A DNA stretch of 23,765 nt from the NCBI GenBank assembly GCA_041649995.1, contig JBAZMA010000022.1, positions 1 to 23,765 of the forward strand, given 5' to 3'. Origin of the DNA: JBAZMA01 sp041649995 (GTDB lineage: Bacteria > Omnitrophota > Gorgyraeia > Velamenicoccales > Velamenicoccaceae). Of the stretch, positions 23,638-23,765 are shown one piece after another. The notes below the pieces were generated by a model that saw only the letters and a list, made by a program, of their open reading frames with translations, had not been told where the DNA came from and searched no databases. Numbering within the stretch: position 1 is the first letter of the stretch; each line of letters begins with the position of its first letter. Made by a program: the position numbers and the translations under genes.

Positions 23638-23765
23638 CTTAATGTACGATTCAGCGATATCCCGCGAAGTGAAACGAAGCGGGGTGAGCGACTTAATGTA
23701 CGATTCAGCGATATCCCGCGAAGTGAAACGAAGCGGGGTGAGCGACTTAATGTACGATTCAGCGA
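23638..23765. repeat. Perfect 54-bp tandem repeat array, cut by the window end
   Basis: Units begin at 23638, 23692 and 23746, and all visible copies are identical (two full units plus 20 bases). A degenerate start (TGAGC then CTT at 23631-23640) suggests the array grew from here. Each unit contains ATCCCGC pairing with GCGGGGT around GAAGTGAAACGAA, so each could form a hairpin. The unit length is a multiple of 3 and four of six frames lack stops. No unique spacers are present. Confidence 0.9.

Noticed and set aside
23638..23765. CRISPR array
   Set aside because: The full 54-base period is identical in all visible copies, with no variable spacers and no cas genes in the window.

Overview
The window looks like a chromosomal stretch from an uncultivated Gram-negative-type bacterium. 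It carries the 3' end of an rRNA operon, type IV-like prepilins, a type II fatty-acid synthesis cluster and ribosomal-protein genes. Every gene I accept lies on the + strand, and the bulk DNA is moderately GC-rich (two sampled 60-base lines outside the islet gave 55-57% G+C). The order yceD-rpmF-plsX-fabH-fabD-fabG-acpP-fabF followed by leuC-leuD-leuB-like-asd-truA-...-rplM-rpsI, with GT-C sugar transferases, reminds me of Omnitrophota/PVC-type genomes. That placement is from memory and tentative.

Layout. 1-649: 3' end of 23S rRNA, a hairpin-rich 23S-5S spacer, 5S rRNA and a strong intrinsic terminator. 758-1615: a sigma70-type promoter and two small prepilin genes, the second with a TTG start. 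1631-3718: recG. 3719-5385: an AT-rich islet with stacked dispersed repeats and one KAP-family P-loop NTPase gene. 5406-7744: a two-TM membrane protein, a SPASM-type radical SAM enzyme and rsmD. 7904-14630: coaD, yceD, rpmF and the fatty-acid genes, with a terminator-like hairpin between acpP and fabF. 14662-18672: isopropylmalate dehydratase-type large and small subunits, a decarboxylating dehydrogenase of the isocitrate/isopropylmalate family and aspartate-semialdehyde dehydrogenase. 18674-22709: a large palindrome, truA and two GT-C-like membrane glycosyltransferases. 22701-23631: a consensus promoter, rplM, rpsI and a terminator. 23638-23765: a perfect 54-bp tandem repeat that runs off the window edge.

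How the genes fit together. coaD makes the coenzyme A precursor whose phosphopantetheine arm is used by AcpP. PlsX, FabH, FabD, FabG, AcpP and FabF form most of an acyl-ACP elongation system, so 7904-14630 is a lipid-supply block. leuC/leuD/leuB-like plus asd is an amino-acid block (branched-chain or a related 2-oxoacid chain extension, plus the aspartate family). yceD, rpmF, rsmD, truA, rplM and rpsI are ribosome or translation genes scattered between these blocks.

The unusual parts are the islet with the lone KAP NTPase and its imperfect flanking repeats, the 54-bp tandem array with four open frames, several families of short dispersed repeats that fill intergenic gaps and form gene ends, and two promoters whose -10 box lies exactly 9 nt before an ATG, which suggests near-leaderless mRNAs. 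I found no complete, clearly new multi-gene system; the KAP islet and the tandem array are the best candidates.
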